Source: Actinospica robiniae DSM 44927 | GTDB taxonomy: Bacteria; Actinomycetota; Actinomycetes; Streptomycetales; Catenulisporaceae | NCBI RefSeq assembly: GCF_000504285.1 | Contig: NZ_KI632511.1 | Coordinates: forward strand, 7,484,154 to 7,548,153 | Reading direction: 5' to 3' | DNA: 64,000 nt | Shown here: one piece after another, positions 35,717 through 43,900 of the stretch | Position numbering within the stretch: position 1 is the stretch's first letter | Layout: every line of letters starts with the position of its first letter | The notes under the pieces: model-generated | Told to the model about the DNA's origin: nothing | Databases searched by the model: none | What the model saw: only the letters and a program-made list of their open reading frames with translations | Translations under genes and position numbers: made by a program

Positions 35717-36727
35717 ATGATCACCACGCGTACGCTCGGAGCCGGTTCGGCCGCGGTGCCCTCGGGCGCGCTCGGCCTCGGCCTGATGGGCATGTCCGGG
35801 ATGTACGGCCCCGCCGAGGAGTCCGAGTCCATCGCCACCATCGGCGCCGCCGTCGAAGCGGGCGTGGACCTGCTCGACACCGGCGACTTCTACGGCATGG
35901 GCCACAACGAGATGCTGCTCGGCCGGGCGCTCAGGGAGCTGAAGCTGGACCGGGACTCGGTGAAGATCTCGGTCAAGTTCGGCGCGCAGCGCGGCCCGGA
36001 CGGCGGCTGGCTCGGCTACGACGCCCGGCCCGCGGCGGTCAAGACGGCGCTGGCCTACACCCTCACCCGGCTCGGCGTCGACCACATCGACATCTACCGC
36101 CCGGCCCGGCTCGACCCGGAGGTCCCGATCGAGGAGACCGTCGGCGCGATCAGCGAGCTGATCCAGGCCGGGTACGTCCGGCAGGTCGGCCTGTCCGAGG
36201 TCGGCGCCGAGACCATCCGCCGCGCCCACGCGGTGCACCCGATCACCGACCTGCAGATCGAGTACTCGCTGATCTCCCGCTCTCCGGAGGAGTCCATCCT
36301 GCCGACCACGCGGGAGCTCGGCATCGGCGTCACGGCGTACGGCGTGCTCTCCCGCGGCCTGATCAGCGGGCACTGGACGCCGGAGCGCTCCACCGGGCCC
36401 GGGGACTTCCGCGCCCACGCCCCGCGCTTCCAGGGTGAGAACCTCGCCCGCAACCTCGAGCTGGTCGAGGCCCTGCGCACGATCGCCGAGGGCAAGGGCG
36501 TCTCGGTGGCGCAGATCGCGATCGCCTGGGTGCTGGCTCAGGGCTCGGACATCGTGCCGCTGATCGGCGCGCGCCGGCGGGACCGGCTGACCGAGGCCCT
36601 CGGCGCGATCGAGGTCGAGCTCACCCCCGCGGACCTCGACGTGATCGAGAAGGCCGTGCCGAAGGGTGCCGCGGCCGGCGACCGTTACGCCACGCCGCAG
36701 ATGGCCACGCTCGACAGCGAGCGCTGA
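35717..36727 (+). CDS. aldo/keto reductase
   Basis: 336 residues from ATG 35717, which has AGGAGG 5 nt upstream; the longer frame would begin inside the promoter. Of the AKR tetrad, Asp and Tyr are in LDTGDFYGMGHNE near residues 52-57 and Lys in ISVKFGA near 86, but the usual His site reads IYRPARLDP, so the His is absent, as in some AKR branches. NADPH binding is suggested by the late PLIGARRRDRL. The substrate is unknown. A TetR gene follows by 1 bp. Confidence 0.9.
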   Translation: MITTRTLGAGSAAVPSGALGLGLMGMSGMYGPAEESESIATIGAAVEAGVDLLDTGDFYGMGHNEMLLGRALRELKLDRDSVKISVKFGAQRGPDGGWLGYDARPAAVKTALAYTLTRLGVDHIDIYRPARLDPEVPIEETVGAISELIQAGYVRQVGLSEVGAETIRRAHAVHPITDLQIEYSLISRSPEESILPTTRELGIGVTAYGVLSRGLISGHWTPERSTGPGDFRAHAPRFQGENLARNLELVEALRTIAEGKGVSVAQIAIAWVLAQGSDIVPLIGARRRDRLTEALGAIEVELTPADLDVIEKAVPKGAAAGDRYATPQMATLDSER

Positions 36728-36728
36728 G

Positions 36729-37334
36729 ATGACCCCGGCGGCGCAGCCGCTCACGCGCGAGCAGATCCTCGCCGCGGCGAAGGACGCGCTGCGCCGCTAC
36801 GGTCCGGCCAAGACGACCGTGGTCGACGTGGCGCAGATGCTCGGCGTCTCGCACGGCACGGTCTACCGCCACTTCCCGACCAAGGCGGCGCTGCGGGCCG
36901 CGGTGGTGCGCGAGGGGCTGGAGGCGGTGTCGCGGGATCTGGGCGTCATCGCGGACGAGCAGGGCCCGGCCGTCGACCGGCTGCGCCGCTGGCTGGGCGC
37001 GCTGGTGAGCCGGAAGCAGGGCTACGCCCGCGAGGACCCGGAGCTCTTCGAGACCTACCACCAGATCTCCTCGGCCGACCCCGGCGCGGTCCAGGAGCAC
37101 GTCTCCGCCCTGGCCGAGCAGATCACCGCGATCCTGCGCGACGGCGTGGCCGCGGGCGAGGTCCGTGCGTCCGCGCTCGAGGCGGGTGGTAAGGCCGTGC
37201 TCGACGCCACGGCCCGGTTCCACAACCCGTCGCACGTGGCCGAATGGTCCTCGCCGGGAATCGACGAGGACTTCGCGGCGGTGTGGCGGCTGCTGGTGCT
37301 CGGGATCGAGCGGCCGCTGGGAGCTGATAGCTGA
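36729..37334 (+). CDS. TetR-family transcriptional regulator
   Basis: 201 residues. The N-terminal helix-turn-helix is AAAKDALRRYGPAKTTVVDVAQMLGVSHGTVYRHFPTKAALRAAVV-type sequence, about residues 15-60, with the recognition helix SHGTVYRHF. The C-terminal ligand domain resembles the TetR_C_7-like group. It starts 1 bp after the aldo/keto reductase stop, so the two are co-transcribed and the repressor probably binds the palindrome at the shared promoter. Confidence 0.92.
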   Translation: MTPAAQPLTREQILAAAKDALRRYGPAKTTVVDVAQMLGVSHGTVYRHFPTKAALRAAVVREGLEAVSRDLGVIADEQGPAVDRLRRWLGALVSRKQGYAREDPELFETYHQISSADPGAVQEHVSALAEQITAILRDGVAAGEVRASALEAGGKAVLDATARFHNPSHVAEWSSPGIDEDFAAVWRLLVLGIERPLGADS

Positions 37335-37350
37335 CGGCCCGTCCGTCAGC
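37330..37350. terminator. bidirectional terminator, tetR and the TIM-barrel-like gene
   Basis: GCTGACGG-CCCGT-CCGTCAGC: 8-bp perfect stem with a 5-nt loop. The stop codons of the two convergent genes lie inside its arms. Confidence 0.65.
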
Positions 37351-38494
37351 CGGCCAGCGCCCGGACGGCTTCGAGATCCGCTGCGGAGGCCAGTCCCGCG
37401 TGGTACAGCCGCAGCTCCTCGGCCCCGGCCGAGCGCAGTTCGGCGACCCACGCTCCGAGGCCGTCGCGGTCCGAGCCCATGCCGGCGACGATGTTGACCG
37501 TCGCGGCGAGCGGCTGGGCAGTGGCCGACTTCGCCATCGCGTCGGCGTACGCACGGAGCTGCGTCAGCGCGTCCTGCGATCTGGCGCCGCCGCACTGCAG
37601 CACCGCGCCGAACGAGCCGTCCGGGACGCTGCCGGGGTTCGCGCCGACGGCCAGCGGGTCCGGGCTCGTGTGCAGCAGGATCGGCACGTCCGGGCGCACC
37701 TGCCGTGCCGCCGAGACCACCTCGACCTGGAACCTCGCCGCCGCCTGGATCCGCATGTAGCCGACGGTGTCCATCGTCCGCGCGTCCAACGCGGCTGACG
37801 CCGCGTCGCCCCGGAAGACCGGCTCGAGTGCGCCGCGCACTGATTCCCGCAGACCGTCGAGCCCGGCCGAGGTGTACCAGGCTTCGCACGCCGCGCAGAA
37901 GCACAGGTTCAGCAGGAACTTCGTGCCCTGATCGAAGGCGACGCCGCCGGTCTTGTCGTGCGCGTGCAGGTGGTCGTACCCGTACCAGCCGCAGGACTCG
38001 AGTTCGATCCCGTCGATGTCCGGCTGCGCCGCGACCTCAGCGGCCAGCAGCGCGCAGTATCCGCGCACCTCGGGGGAGTTCAGGCACAGCGCCCACGGGT
38101 ACGGGTCGCCGAACGCGTTGACGACGGAGTGCTCCGGATGCAGGGTGCCGAGGCGCTGATTGTGCGTCAGGATCGTCCAGGCGTAGACCTTCAGCCCGGC
38201 CTCGCGCAGCCGTGGCGCCGCCTCGGTGAACGCACCGGCCGCCCAGCTCGCTTCGGCCGGCTGCAGCAGCGAGCCGCTCCAGTGCGCCGGATCCGGCCGA
38301 TAGTAGAGCGCGGAGTGGCCGGCCGTGACCACCTTGCGTTGCGGATGGCGCGGCGAAAGCGCCCTGACCGTGTGATACGCGGCGGCCAGGGTGACCCGGT
38401 CCGCGCCGAGCCCGGCGATCCGGTCCGGGCACTGCGGGTCTCCCGCCACGTCCCAGGGATAGAGGTTGACGCCGAGCCCGGCTGCCGGACTCAC
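37346..38494 (-). CDS. uncharacterised TIM-barrel-like protein in the kdgD operon
   Basis: 382 residues, no signal peptide or membrane segment. I do not recognise a named family with certainty. Features resemble putative glycoside-hydrolase-like barrels: LGVNLYPWDVAG at the start, LKVYAWTILTHNQRLGTLHPEHSVVNAFGD-type sequence near 100-130, DIDGIELESCGWYGYDHLHAHDKT near 160 with acidic residues at a strand end, a CFCAACEAW Cys cluster near 202 and LLHTSPDPL near 282. The GTG start overlaps the kdgD stop (GTGA), so the protein is co-made with KdgD and probably acts on uronate- or aldarate-containing sugars; that is inference. Confidence 0.7.
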   Translation of the reverse strand: MSPAAGLGVNLYPWDVAGDPQCPDRIAGLGADRVTLAAAYHTVRALSPRHPQRKVVTAGHSALYYRPDPAHWSGSLLQPAEASWAAGAFTEAAPRLREAGLKVYAWTILTHNQRLGTLHPEHSVVNAFGDPYPWALCLNSPEVRGYCALLAAEVAAQPDIDGIELESCGWYGYDHLHAHDKTGGVAFDQGTKFLLNLCFCAACEAWYTSAGLDGLRESVRGALEPVFRGDAASAALDARTMDTVGYMRIQAAARFQVEVVSAARQVRPDVPILLHTSPDPLAVGANPGSVPDGSFGAVLQCGGARSQDALTQLRAYADAMAKSATAQPLAATVNIVAGMGSDRDGLGAWVAELRSAGAEELRLYHAGLASAADLEAVRALAG

Positions 38495-39459
38495 TCCGCG
38501 GCCTCTCCGGCGCTGTCGGCGAGTGCGGCGAGGGCCTCGCGGGCCCGGTCGACCAGCGCCAGGGCCTCGGCGACGTGCTCGGCGGCGGGCTCGACCAGCG
38601 GTGCGCGCACCGGGCCGGCCTCGTGGCCGGCCGCCCGGGTCAGTGCCTTGACCAAAGAGACCGCGTAGCCGGGGCGCGCGTGGCGCAGCTCGACGTAGGG
38701 GCGGAAGAACACGTCAACCAGCCGGTCCACGGTCTTGCGCTCCCCGCGCTCGAGCGCGCCGTGGAAGGCGAGCGCCAGGTCCGGGGCGAAGCAGAACACT
38801 GCCGAGGAGTACAGCGGGACGCCGACCGCCCGGTACGCCTGCTGGGTCATCTCCGCGGTGGGCATCCCGTTGAAGTACTGGAAGTCCTCCGCGCCGCTCG
38901 CGCGCACCGCGCTGACCACCCGCAGCATCAGGTCCAGGTCGCCGCGTCCGTCCTTGAAGCCGACGATGTTGGACACTTGGGCGAGTTCGACCACGGTCTC
39001 CGGGGTGAACACCGTCGTGTCGCGCTGGTAGAGGATCAGGTCGAGGTCGGTCGCCGCGGCCAGCGCACTGTAGTGGCGCAGCAGTCCGTCCTGGCCGCCG
39101 TCCGCGCTGTACGGCGGCAGCACGAGCAGGCCGTCGGCGCCGGCGCGCTCGGCGGCGCGGGCGTAGTCCACCGCGAGGGCGGTGCCGTAGCCGCAGCCGC
39201 CGATGACCGGCACGCGGTGCTCGGCGGCGTCCGCGGCCTCGACCGCGACGCGCACGACCGTCTCGTACTCGGCCGGGGCGAGCGCGGGGAACTCGCCGGT
39301 GCCGCAGGCGGCGAACACGGCGCCGGGGCGCTGCTCGAGCCGGGCCGCGACGTGCGCGCGGTAGGCCTCGGGGACGAAGCGCCCGTCCTGGTCGAAGGCG
39401 GTGACGGGGAAGAAGAGCAGGCCGCCGAGGCGGCGGGGGCTGGCGGCACGGGGCGGCAC
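38491..39459 (-). CDS. kdgD: 5-dehydro-4-deoxyglucarate dehydratase KdgD
   Basis: 322 residues, DHDPS/NAL superfamily TIM barrel. KdgD dehydrates and decarboxylates 5-keto-4-deoxyglucarate to 2-oxoglutarate semialdehyde. The subfamily start GLLFFPVTAFDQDGRFVPEAYRAHV, FAACGTGEFPAL near 49, the Tyr in LILYQRDTTVF near 146 and the Schiff-base Lys in NIVGFKDGRGDLD near 172 are seen. The GTG start has GAAGGGA 9 nt upstream. It is divergent from iclR, with a predicted IclR operator in between. Confidence 0.93.
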   Translation of the reverse strand: MPPRAASPRRLGGLLFFPVTAFDQDGRFVPEAYRAHVAARLEQRPGAVFAACGTGEFPALAPAEYETVVRVAVEAADAAEHRVPVIGGCGYGTALAVDYARAAERAGADGLLVLPPYSADGGQDGLLRHYSALAAATDLDLILYQRDTTVFTPETVVELAQVSNIVGFKDGRGDLDLMLRVVSAVRASGAEDFQYFNGMPTAEMTQQAYRAVGVPLYSSAVFCFAPDLALAFHGALERGERKTVDRLVDVFFRPYVELRHARPGYAVSLVKALTRAAGHEAGPVRAPLVEPAAEHVAEALALVDRAREALAALADSAGEAAE

Positions 39460-39496
39460 GGAAGCGGGTCCCTTCGGCGGTGCGGGCAGACGGCGC

Positions 39497-39512
39497 GTTC
39501 ACCATCATGAAC
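39497..39512. promoter_or_regulatory. predicted IclR operator, site 2 (kdgD)
   Basis: GTTCACCATCATGAAC: inverted repeat GTTCA-N6-TGAAC, 38 bp upstream of the kdgD GTG. 14 of 16 bases equal those of the glucarate dehydratase site. It lies in the 445-bp gap 39460-39904 between the divergent kdgD and iclR genes; the middle of that gap (about 39560-39780) is very GC-rich and shows no gene. Confidence 0.65.
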
Positions 39513-39802
39513 ATCGTCCAGTAATCTGAATCCACCGGCACCCTAGAACGGGAAAGATCGCCCGTCAAGGTGGGCGCGACCGCCCGGCGGCCCGGCCCGG
39601 CGCCGCGAAAATTTCGTCGGCGCGGGCAGCGCGCGCGCCGCCGCAGAGCGCCGCCACCTGGGATCACGGGAGGGCCGTCGAGCCGGGGGCGGTCCGCCGG
39701 TCCCCGGCACTCGGGTCCGCGGGCCTGCCGGCGCCGGCCGGCGACGAGCGGCGGCAGAAAGTTTCGGGCCGGAGCGCCGATCCGACCGACGTCACTATTC
39801 CG

Positions 39803-39831
39803 TATACTGAACACTGGTCGCACTTGTGAAC
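39803..39831 (+). promoter_or_regulatory. iclR promoter with degenerate operator (site 3)
   Basis: The -10 box TATACT (39803-39808) is nearly consensus; the -35 is weak. GGTCGCACTTGTGAAC (39816-39831) sits at the expected start point and matches the other operator (read as GTTCATGCTTGTGAAC) at 12 of 16 positions, with one half perfect. A second TGAACA at 39808-39813 precedes it. This fits autoregulation. Confidence 0.55.
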
Positions 39832-39904
39832 ATTTCGAGGCCCTGGCACGATGGCCTCGACGCGCGCGGGCGAGTGGCCCGCGCGGCTTGCGGAAGGGAA
39901 CCCC

Positions 39905-40678
39905 ATGGCATCCGACTCCCAGGCTCCCGCCGCGGTCAAATCGGCCGATCGCACCGTGGAGCTGCTGGAGCTGCTCTCGCGCACCGGTGAGCCGCTCACC
40001 CTCAGCGAGATCCAGCGCGAGCTGTCCTATCCCAAGTCCAGCCTGTTCGTGCTGCTGCGCACCCTGGTCGCGCGCGGCTGGGTGGAGACCGACCGGCGCG
40101 GCACCGGCTACTCCATCGGCGTCCGGGCCCTGCTCGTCGGCACTTCGTACCTGGACCGCGACCCGGTCATCCGGGCCGCCACCCGCGTGCTCGAGGAGCT
40201 GCGCGCCGAGGTCAACGAGACCGTGCACCTCGCCCGGCTCGACGCCGGCGACGTGGTCTACCTGGCCAGCCGCGAGTCCGCGCACCAGCTGCGGCTGACC
40301 TCCCGGGTCGGCCGCCGGCTGCCCGCGCACGCCACCTCGCTCGGCAAGGCGCTGCTCGCCGAGCACACCGACGACGAGGTCGACGCTCTGCTCCCGGAGC
40401 GGCTCGACCCCCTCACCCCGCACACCCTGACCAGCCGTCAGGCCCTGTTCGCCGATCTGGCCGAGACCCGCGAACGCGGCTACGCGGTCGAACGCGGCGA
40501 GAACACCGTCGGCCTCGGCTGCTTCGCCGTGGCGCTCGACTTCAAGAGCCCGGCCATCGACGCCATCAGCTGCTCCGTGCCCTCGGTGCGGCTCGACGAC
40601 GCCGAGCACGCGGCCCAGGTGCTGGAGGCGATCGTCCGGCACGCCAAGGATCTGAGCGCGATCCTGCGCACCGGCTGA
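39905..40678 (+). CDS. IclR-family transcriptional regulator of uronate catabolism
   Basis: 257 residues from ATG 39905, with GGAAGGGA before it; the 18 codons upstream lack a ribosome site. The N-terminal winged helix covers about 8-72 (ADRTVELLELLSRTGEPLTLSEIQRELSYPKSSLFVLLRTL-type), followed by the IclR effector domain with LPAHATSLGKALLAEH near 141 and RGYAVERGENTVGLGCFAV near 195. It opens an operon with udh and the aldehyde dehydrogenase gene and is divergent from kdgD. The effector is probably an aldarate or a breakdown product, which is inference. Confidence 0.9.
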   Translation: MASDSQAPAAVKSADRTVELLELLSRTGEPLTLSEIQRELSYPKSSLFVLLRTLVARGWVETDRRGTGYSIGVRALLVGTSYLDRDPVIRAATRVLEELRAEVNETVHLARLDAGDVVYLASRESAHQLRLTSRVGRRLPAHATSLGKALLAEHTDDEVDALLPERLDPLTPHTLTSRQALFADLAETRERGYAVERGENTVGLGCFAVALDFKSPAIDAISCSVPSVRLDDAEHAAQVLEAIVRHAKDLSAILRTG

Positions 40679-40699
40679 GCCGACTCGGAAGGAGAACCC

Positions 40700-41503
40700 T
40701 TGTCCACCATCCTGATCACCGGCGCCGCCGGCGGCGTGGGGACGCTGCTGCGGCCCCGGCTCGCCCGAACGGGCCGGATACTCCGGCTGCTCGACCTCGC
40801 CGAGCTCGTCCCGGCGGCGGGGGAGGAGGCCGTGCGCGCCTCGGTCACCGACCTCGACGCGATGATCGAGGCCTGCCAGGGCGTCGACGCGGTGGTCCAC
40901 CTCGGCGGCCAGGCCACCGAGGCGCCGTGGCAGACCATCCTCGACGTCAACATCAACGGCACCTACACCGTCTTCGAGGCCGCCCGCCGGGCCGGGGTGC
41001 CGCGGGTGGTGTTCGCCTCCTCGAACCACGCGGTCGGCTACCACACTCCCGCCGACTACCCCGTGGCCGAGAACGTCACGCCGCTGCCGGACACCTATTA
41101 CGGCGTCTCCAAGGTGGCCGGCGAGGGCCTCGGCGCGCTCTACGCGCACCGCTACGGCATGGACGTGATCTGCGTCCGGATCCTGTCCTGCTTCCCCGAG
41201 CCGACCAACCTGCGCGCCCTGTCCACCTGGCTCTCGCCGGACGACGCCGGGCGGCTGTTCGAGGCCTGCCTCGCCGCGGAGCGTCCCGGCTACCGCATCG
41301 TCTACGGCGTCTCCGCGAACACCCGCGGCGGCTGGGTCTCCCAGGCCGGCGCGCGCGAGCTCGGCTACGAGCCGCAGGACGACGCCGAGATCTTCGCCGA
41401 CAAGCTCATCGCCGAGTTCGGCCCGCTCGACCCGCAGGACCCCGTGTTCGCCCACCTCGGCGGTCCGTTCTGCTTTCCCTCCCTCGACGCAGAGAATCTG
41501 TGA
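40700..41503 (+). CDS. udh: uronate dehydrogenase (extended SDR)
   Basis: 267 residues. It oxidises glucuronate or galacturonate with NAD+ to the aldarolactone. Seen: the Rossmann motif TGAAGGVGTLLRP near 7-19, VVHLGGQATEAPWQTILDVNINGTYTVFEAAR near 63-95, FASSNHAVGYH near 110, the catalytic Tyr and Lys in YYGVSKVAGEG near 134, and the Udh-like CFPEPTNLRALSTWLSPDD. The start is a rare TTG at 40700, supported by GGAAGGAGA just upstream and by homologue length. Confidence 0.9.
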   Translation: MSTILITGAAGGVGTLLRPRLARTGRILRLLDLAELVPAAGEEAVRASVTDLDAMIEACQGVDAVVHLGGQATEAPWQTILDVNINGTYTVFEAARRAGVPRVVFASSNHAVGYHTPADYPVAENVTPLPDTYYGVSKVAGEGLGALYAHRYGMDVICVRILSCFPEPTNLRALSTWLSPDDAGRLFEACLAAERPGYRIVYGVSANTRGGWVSQAGARELGYEPQDDAEIFADKLIAEFGPLDPQDPVFAHLGGPFCFPSLDAENL

Positions 41504-41510
41504 GGCACCC

Positions 41511-42986
41511 ATGACCGTCGCGGACGAGATCATCCAGGGCTACGACCCGCGCACCGGCGAGCCCGCCGGGGAGCCGGTGCCCGCCACCGCTCCGAACGAG
41601 GTGGACCGGGCGGTGGCCCGGGCGCGTTCGGCCGCCGCCCCGTGGGCGCGGCTGGAGCGCGCGGTGGCCCTCGAGGCCGTCGCGGACGCCCTCGACGCGC
41701 ACACCGACGAGCTGGTGGAGCTGGCAGACCGGGAGACCGCGCTCGGCGCCGCCCGGCTGACCGGCGAGGTGGCCCGCACCACCGGGCAGCTGCGGCTGTT
41801 CGCCGGGGTGCTGGGCGCCGGCGGGTATCAGGACACGGTGGTCGAGCGAGCCGACGGCGCCCGGCCGGACCTGCGCCGGATCAACCGGCCGATCGGGCCG
41901 GTCGCGGTGTTCGCCGCCTCCAACTTCCCCTTCGCCTTCTCCGTCGCCGGCGGCGACACCGCCTCCGCGCTTGCGGCCGGCTGCCCGGTGGTCGTCAAGG
42001 CGCACGAGGCGCACCCGCACACCTCGCTGCGCACGGCCGAGCTGGTCCGGCAGGCGCTGGCCGGGGCCGGGGCGCCGGAGGGCGTGTTCGAGATCGTCTT
42101 CGGCTTCGAGGCCGGGGTGCGGCTGGTGCGGCACCCGGACATCGCGGGCGTCGGCTTCACCGGCTCCACCCGCGGCGGCCTGGCGCTGGCCAAGCTGTGC
42201 GCCGAGCGGCCCGACCCGATCCCGTTCTACGGCGAGCTCGGCTCGGTCAACCCGGTCGTGGTGCTGCCGGGCGCGGTCGCCGCGCGCGGCACCGAGATCG
42301 CCAACGGCTACGCGGCCTCGCTCACCCTCGGCTCCGGCCAGTTCTGCACGAACCCGGGGATCATCTTCGTGCCCGAAGACCAGGAGCTGCTGGAAGCGGT
42401 GGCCGAGGCCATGTCCGGCACCGTCGGCGGGCCGATGCTGGCCGAGCGGATCCACTCCGGACTGGTGGCCGGCGCGCAGGAGCTGGCCGGGGTGCCGGGC
42501 GTGCGGCTGCTGGCCGAGGGCAAGCCGGGCACCGGGCCTTGGGCGCCGACCCCGGCCGTGTACACGGTGACCGCCGAGGACTTCCGGCAGCACGCCGAGG
42601 CGCTGCGCGAGGAGCACTTCGGTCCGGTCGGACTGGTCGTCACCTACCAGCCCGGCGGAGCGGACGACCCGCGCCGGCTGCTGGAGGGCGGCAGCCTCGG
42701 CGAGGGGCATCTGACCGCGACCGTCCACCTCGACGCCGAGGATGAGGGGGACGTGGAGGCGGCCCGGGAACTGCTGCCCGAGCTCGAGCAGATCGCCGGG
42801 CGCATCGTGTTCAACGGCTGGCCGACCGGCGTCGCGGTGACGCACGCCCAGCACCACGGCGGCCCCTACCCGGCCACCACCGCGCCCGCGCACACCTCGG
42901 TGGGCTCGGCCGCGATCCGGCGCTGGCTGGTGCCGGTGGTCTACCAGGACGCGCCGGCCGCGCTGCTGCCGACCGCCCTGAGCTGA
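41511..42986 (+). CDS. 2,5-dioxovalerate (2-oxoglutarate semialdehyde) dehydrogenase
   Basis: 491 residues, aldehyde dehydrogenase family. FAASNFPFAFSVAGGDTASALAAGCPVVVKAHEAHP near 135-170 is typical of the KGSADH branch that ends aldarate catabolism. The catalytic Cys is in GSGQFCTNPGIIF near residue 281, the Glu in GELGSVNPVVVLPGA near 243, and FTGSTRGG near 218 binds the cofactor. It oxidises the KdgD product to 2-oxoglutarate. It follows udh by 7 bp. Confidence 0.9.
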   Translation: MTVADEIIQGYDPRTGEPAGEPVPATAPNEVDRAVARARSAAAPWARLERAVALEAVADALDAHTDELVELADRETALGAARLTGEVARTTGQLRLFAGVLGAGGYQDTVVERADGARPDLRRINRPIGPVAVFAASNFPFAFSVAGGDTASALAAGCPVVVKAHEAHPHTSLRTAELVRQALAGAGAPEGVFEIVFGFEAGVRLVRHPDIAGVGFTGSTRGGLALAKLCAERPDPIPFYGELGSVNPVVVLPGAVAARGTEIANGYAASLTLGSGQFCTNPGIIFVPEDQELLEAVAEAMSGTVGGPMLAERIHSGLVAGAQELAGVPGVRLLAEGKPGTGPWAPTPAVYTVTAEDFRQHAEALREEHFGPVGLVVTYQPGGADDPRRLLEGGSLGEGHLTATVHLDAEDEGDVEAARELLPELEQIAGRIVFNGWPTGVAVTHAQHHGGPYPATTAPAHTSVGSAAIRRWLVPVVYQDAPAALLPTALS

Positions 42987-43004
42987 GAACCTCGAGCCGA
43001 GTGC

Positions 43005-43036
43005 CCGTCAGGGATGCGCCCGCGCGTCCCTGACGG
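43005..43036. terminator. bidirectional terminator after the aldehyde dehydrogenase gene
   Basis: CCGTCAGGGA and TCCCTGACGG form a 10-bp perfect stem that can extend by four inner pairs. It lies between two convergent genes. Confidence 0.75.
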
Positions 43037-43062
43037 AGGTCCCGGGCCGACGCGGCCGCGGC

Positions 43063-43704
43063 TCAGAACCCCAGCGTGGCGCGCTGCAGCCGACCGACCG
43101 CGGTGTCGTCCCCGGACAGCTCCACCCGCGCGGCGTCCTTGCGGCCGAAGCAGAACAGCACCAGCTCCCCGACCGGCCCGGAGACGGTGACCATCAGCGG
43201 CGTGGCCGGCTTGGCCACCACCGTGAGCTGGTTCGGCGTGCGCACCAGCGTCACCCCGACCGGCACCTTGCGGAACATCAGCTTCACCCCGCTGCGCAGC
43301 CGGCGCCAGAGCTCGTCCTCGTGCTCCTGATCGAGCTTGCGCGGCTCCCAGTCCTGCGCCGCGCGGCGCACGTCCTCGTGGTGGACGAAGAACTCGAGCA
43401 CGTTGGCCGCCTCGTCCACCGCGCCCACCCGGGTCGGGGACCAGGGCGGCGGGCCGGAGCGGAAGCGCTCGACCAGGCCCGGGTAGGGCAGCCGCTTCTT
43501 GCTGCGGTTCTGGACCCGCCTGGTCCAGCCGGCCAGCGGCTTGGCGACGATCCCGGCGGCGGCGTCCGGCCTGCCCTCGCGCAGCACCAGGTGCGCGACG
43601 AGGTCGTCGGTGCGCCACCCCGCGCACAGGGTCGGGGCGTCCGGCCCGATCGTCGCCAGAGTCTCGGCCAGGGCCTGCCGTTCCCGCGCTGCGAATCCGG
43701 TCAT
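43063..43704 (-). CDS. TIGR03085/maleylpyruvate isomerase N-terminal-like family protein
   Basis: 213 residues from ATG 43704. Homologues begin near MTGFAARERQALAETL, and a -10 box TACTCT (43716-43711, minus) ends 6 nt before this ATG, so the longer frame is not used and the mRNA is probably leaderless. LCAGWRTDDLVAHLVLREGRPDA carries the His of the DinB/MPI-like metal site, with further His in EFFVHHEDVRRA near residue 112. The family, probably mycothiol-linked, has no proven function. Confidence 0.82.
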   Translation of the reverse strand: MTGFAARERQALAETLATIGPDAPTLCAGWRTDDLVAHLVLREGRPDAAAGIVAKPLAGWTRRVQNRSKKRLPYPGLVERFRSGPPPWSPTRVGAVDEAANVLEFFVHHEDVRRAAQDWEPRKLDQEHEDELWRRLRSGVKLMFRKVPVGVTLVRTPNQLTVVAKPATPLMVTVSGPVGELVLFCFGRKDAARVELSGDDTAVGRLQRATLGF

Positions 43705-43900
43705 GCGCACAGAGTATCGGCAGGCGAGCGGCTGAGCCATCGTCCGATAACGTAAGGATCGCGCGGGGGGAATCTCCCTATACACCAGCGGCGTTGCTTG
43801 GCTAGTGTCGAAGAGCGTGTGTCCGTCGCCGGTGCCCGGCACCGCGCTCCACGCACCTGTCCGCGCGGCCGCGTCGCGCCTGCCACGAGGGGGATCCGCC

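Noticed and set aside
38714-41533. 939-codon antisense frame over iclR and udh
   Set aside because: Shadow of supported plus-strand genes; part of it lies out of frame over kdgD.
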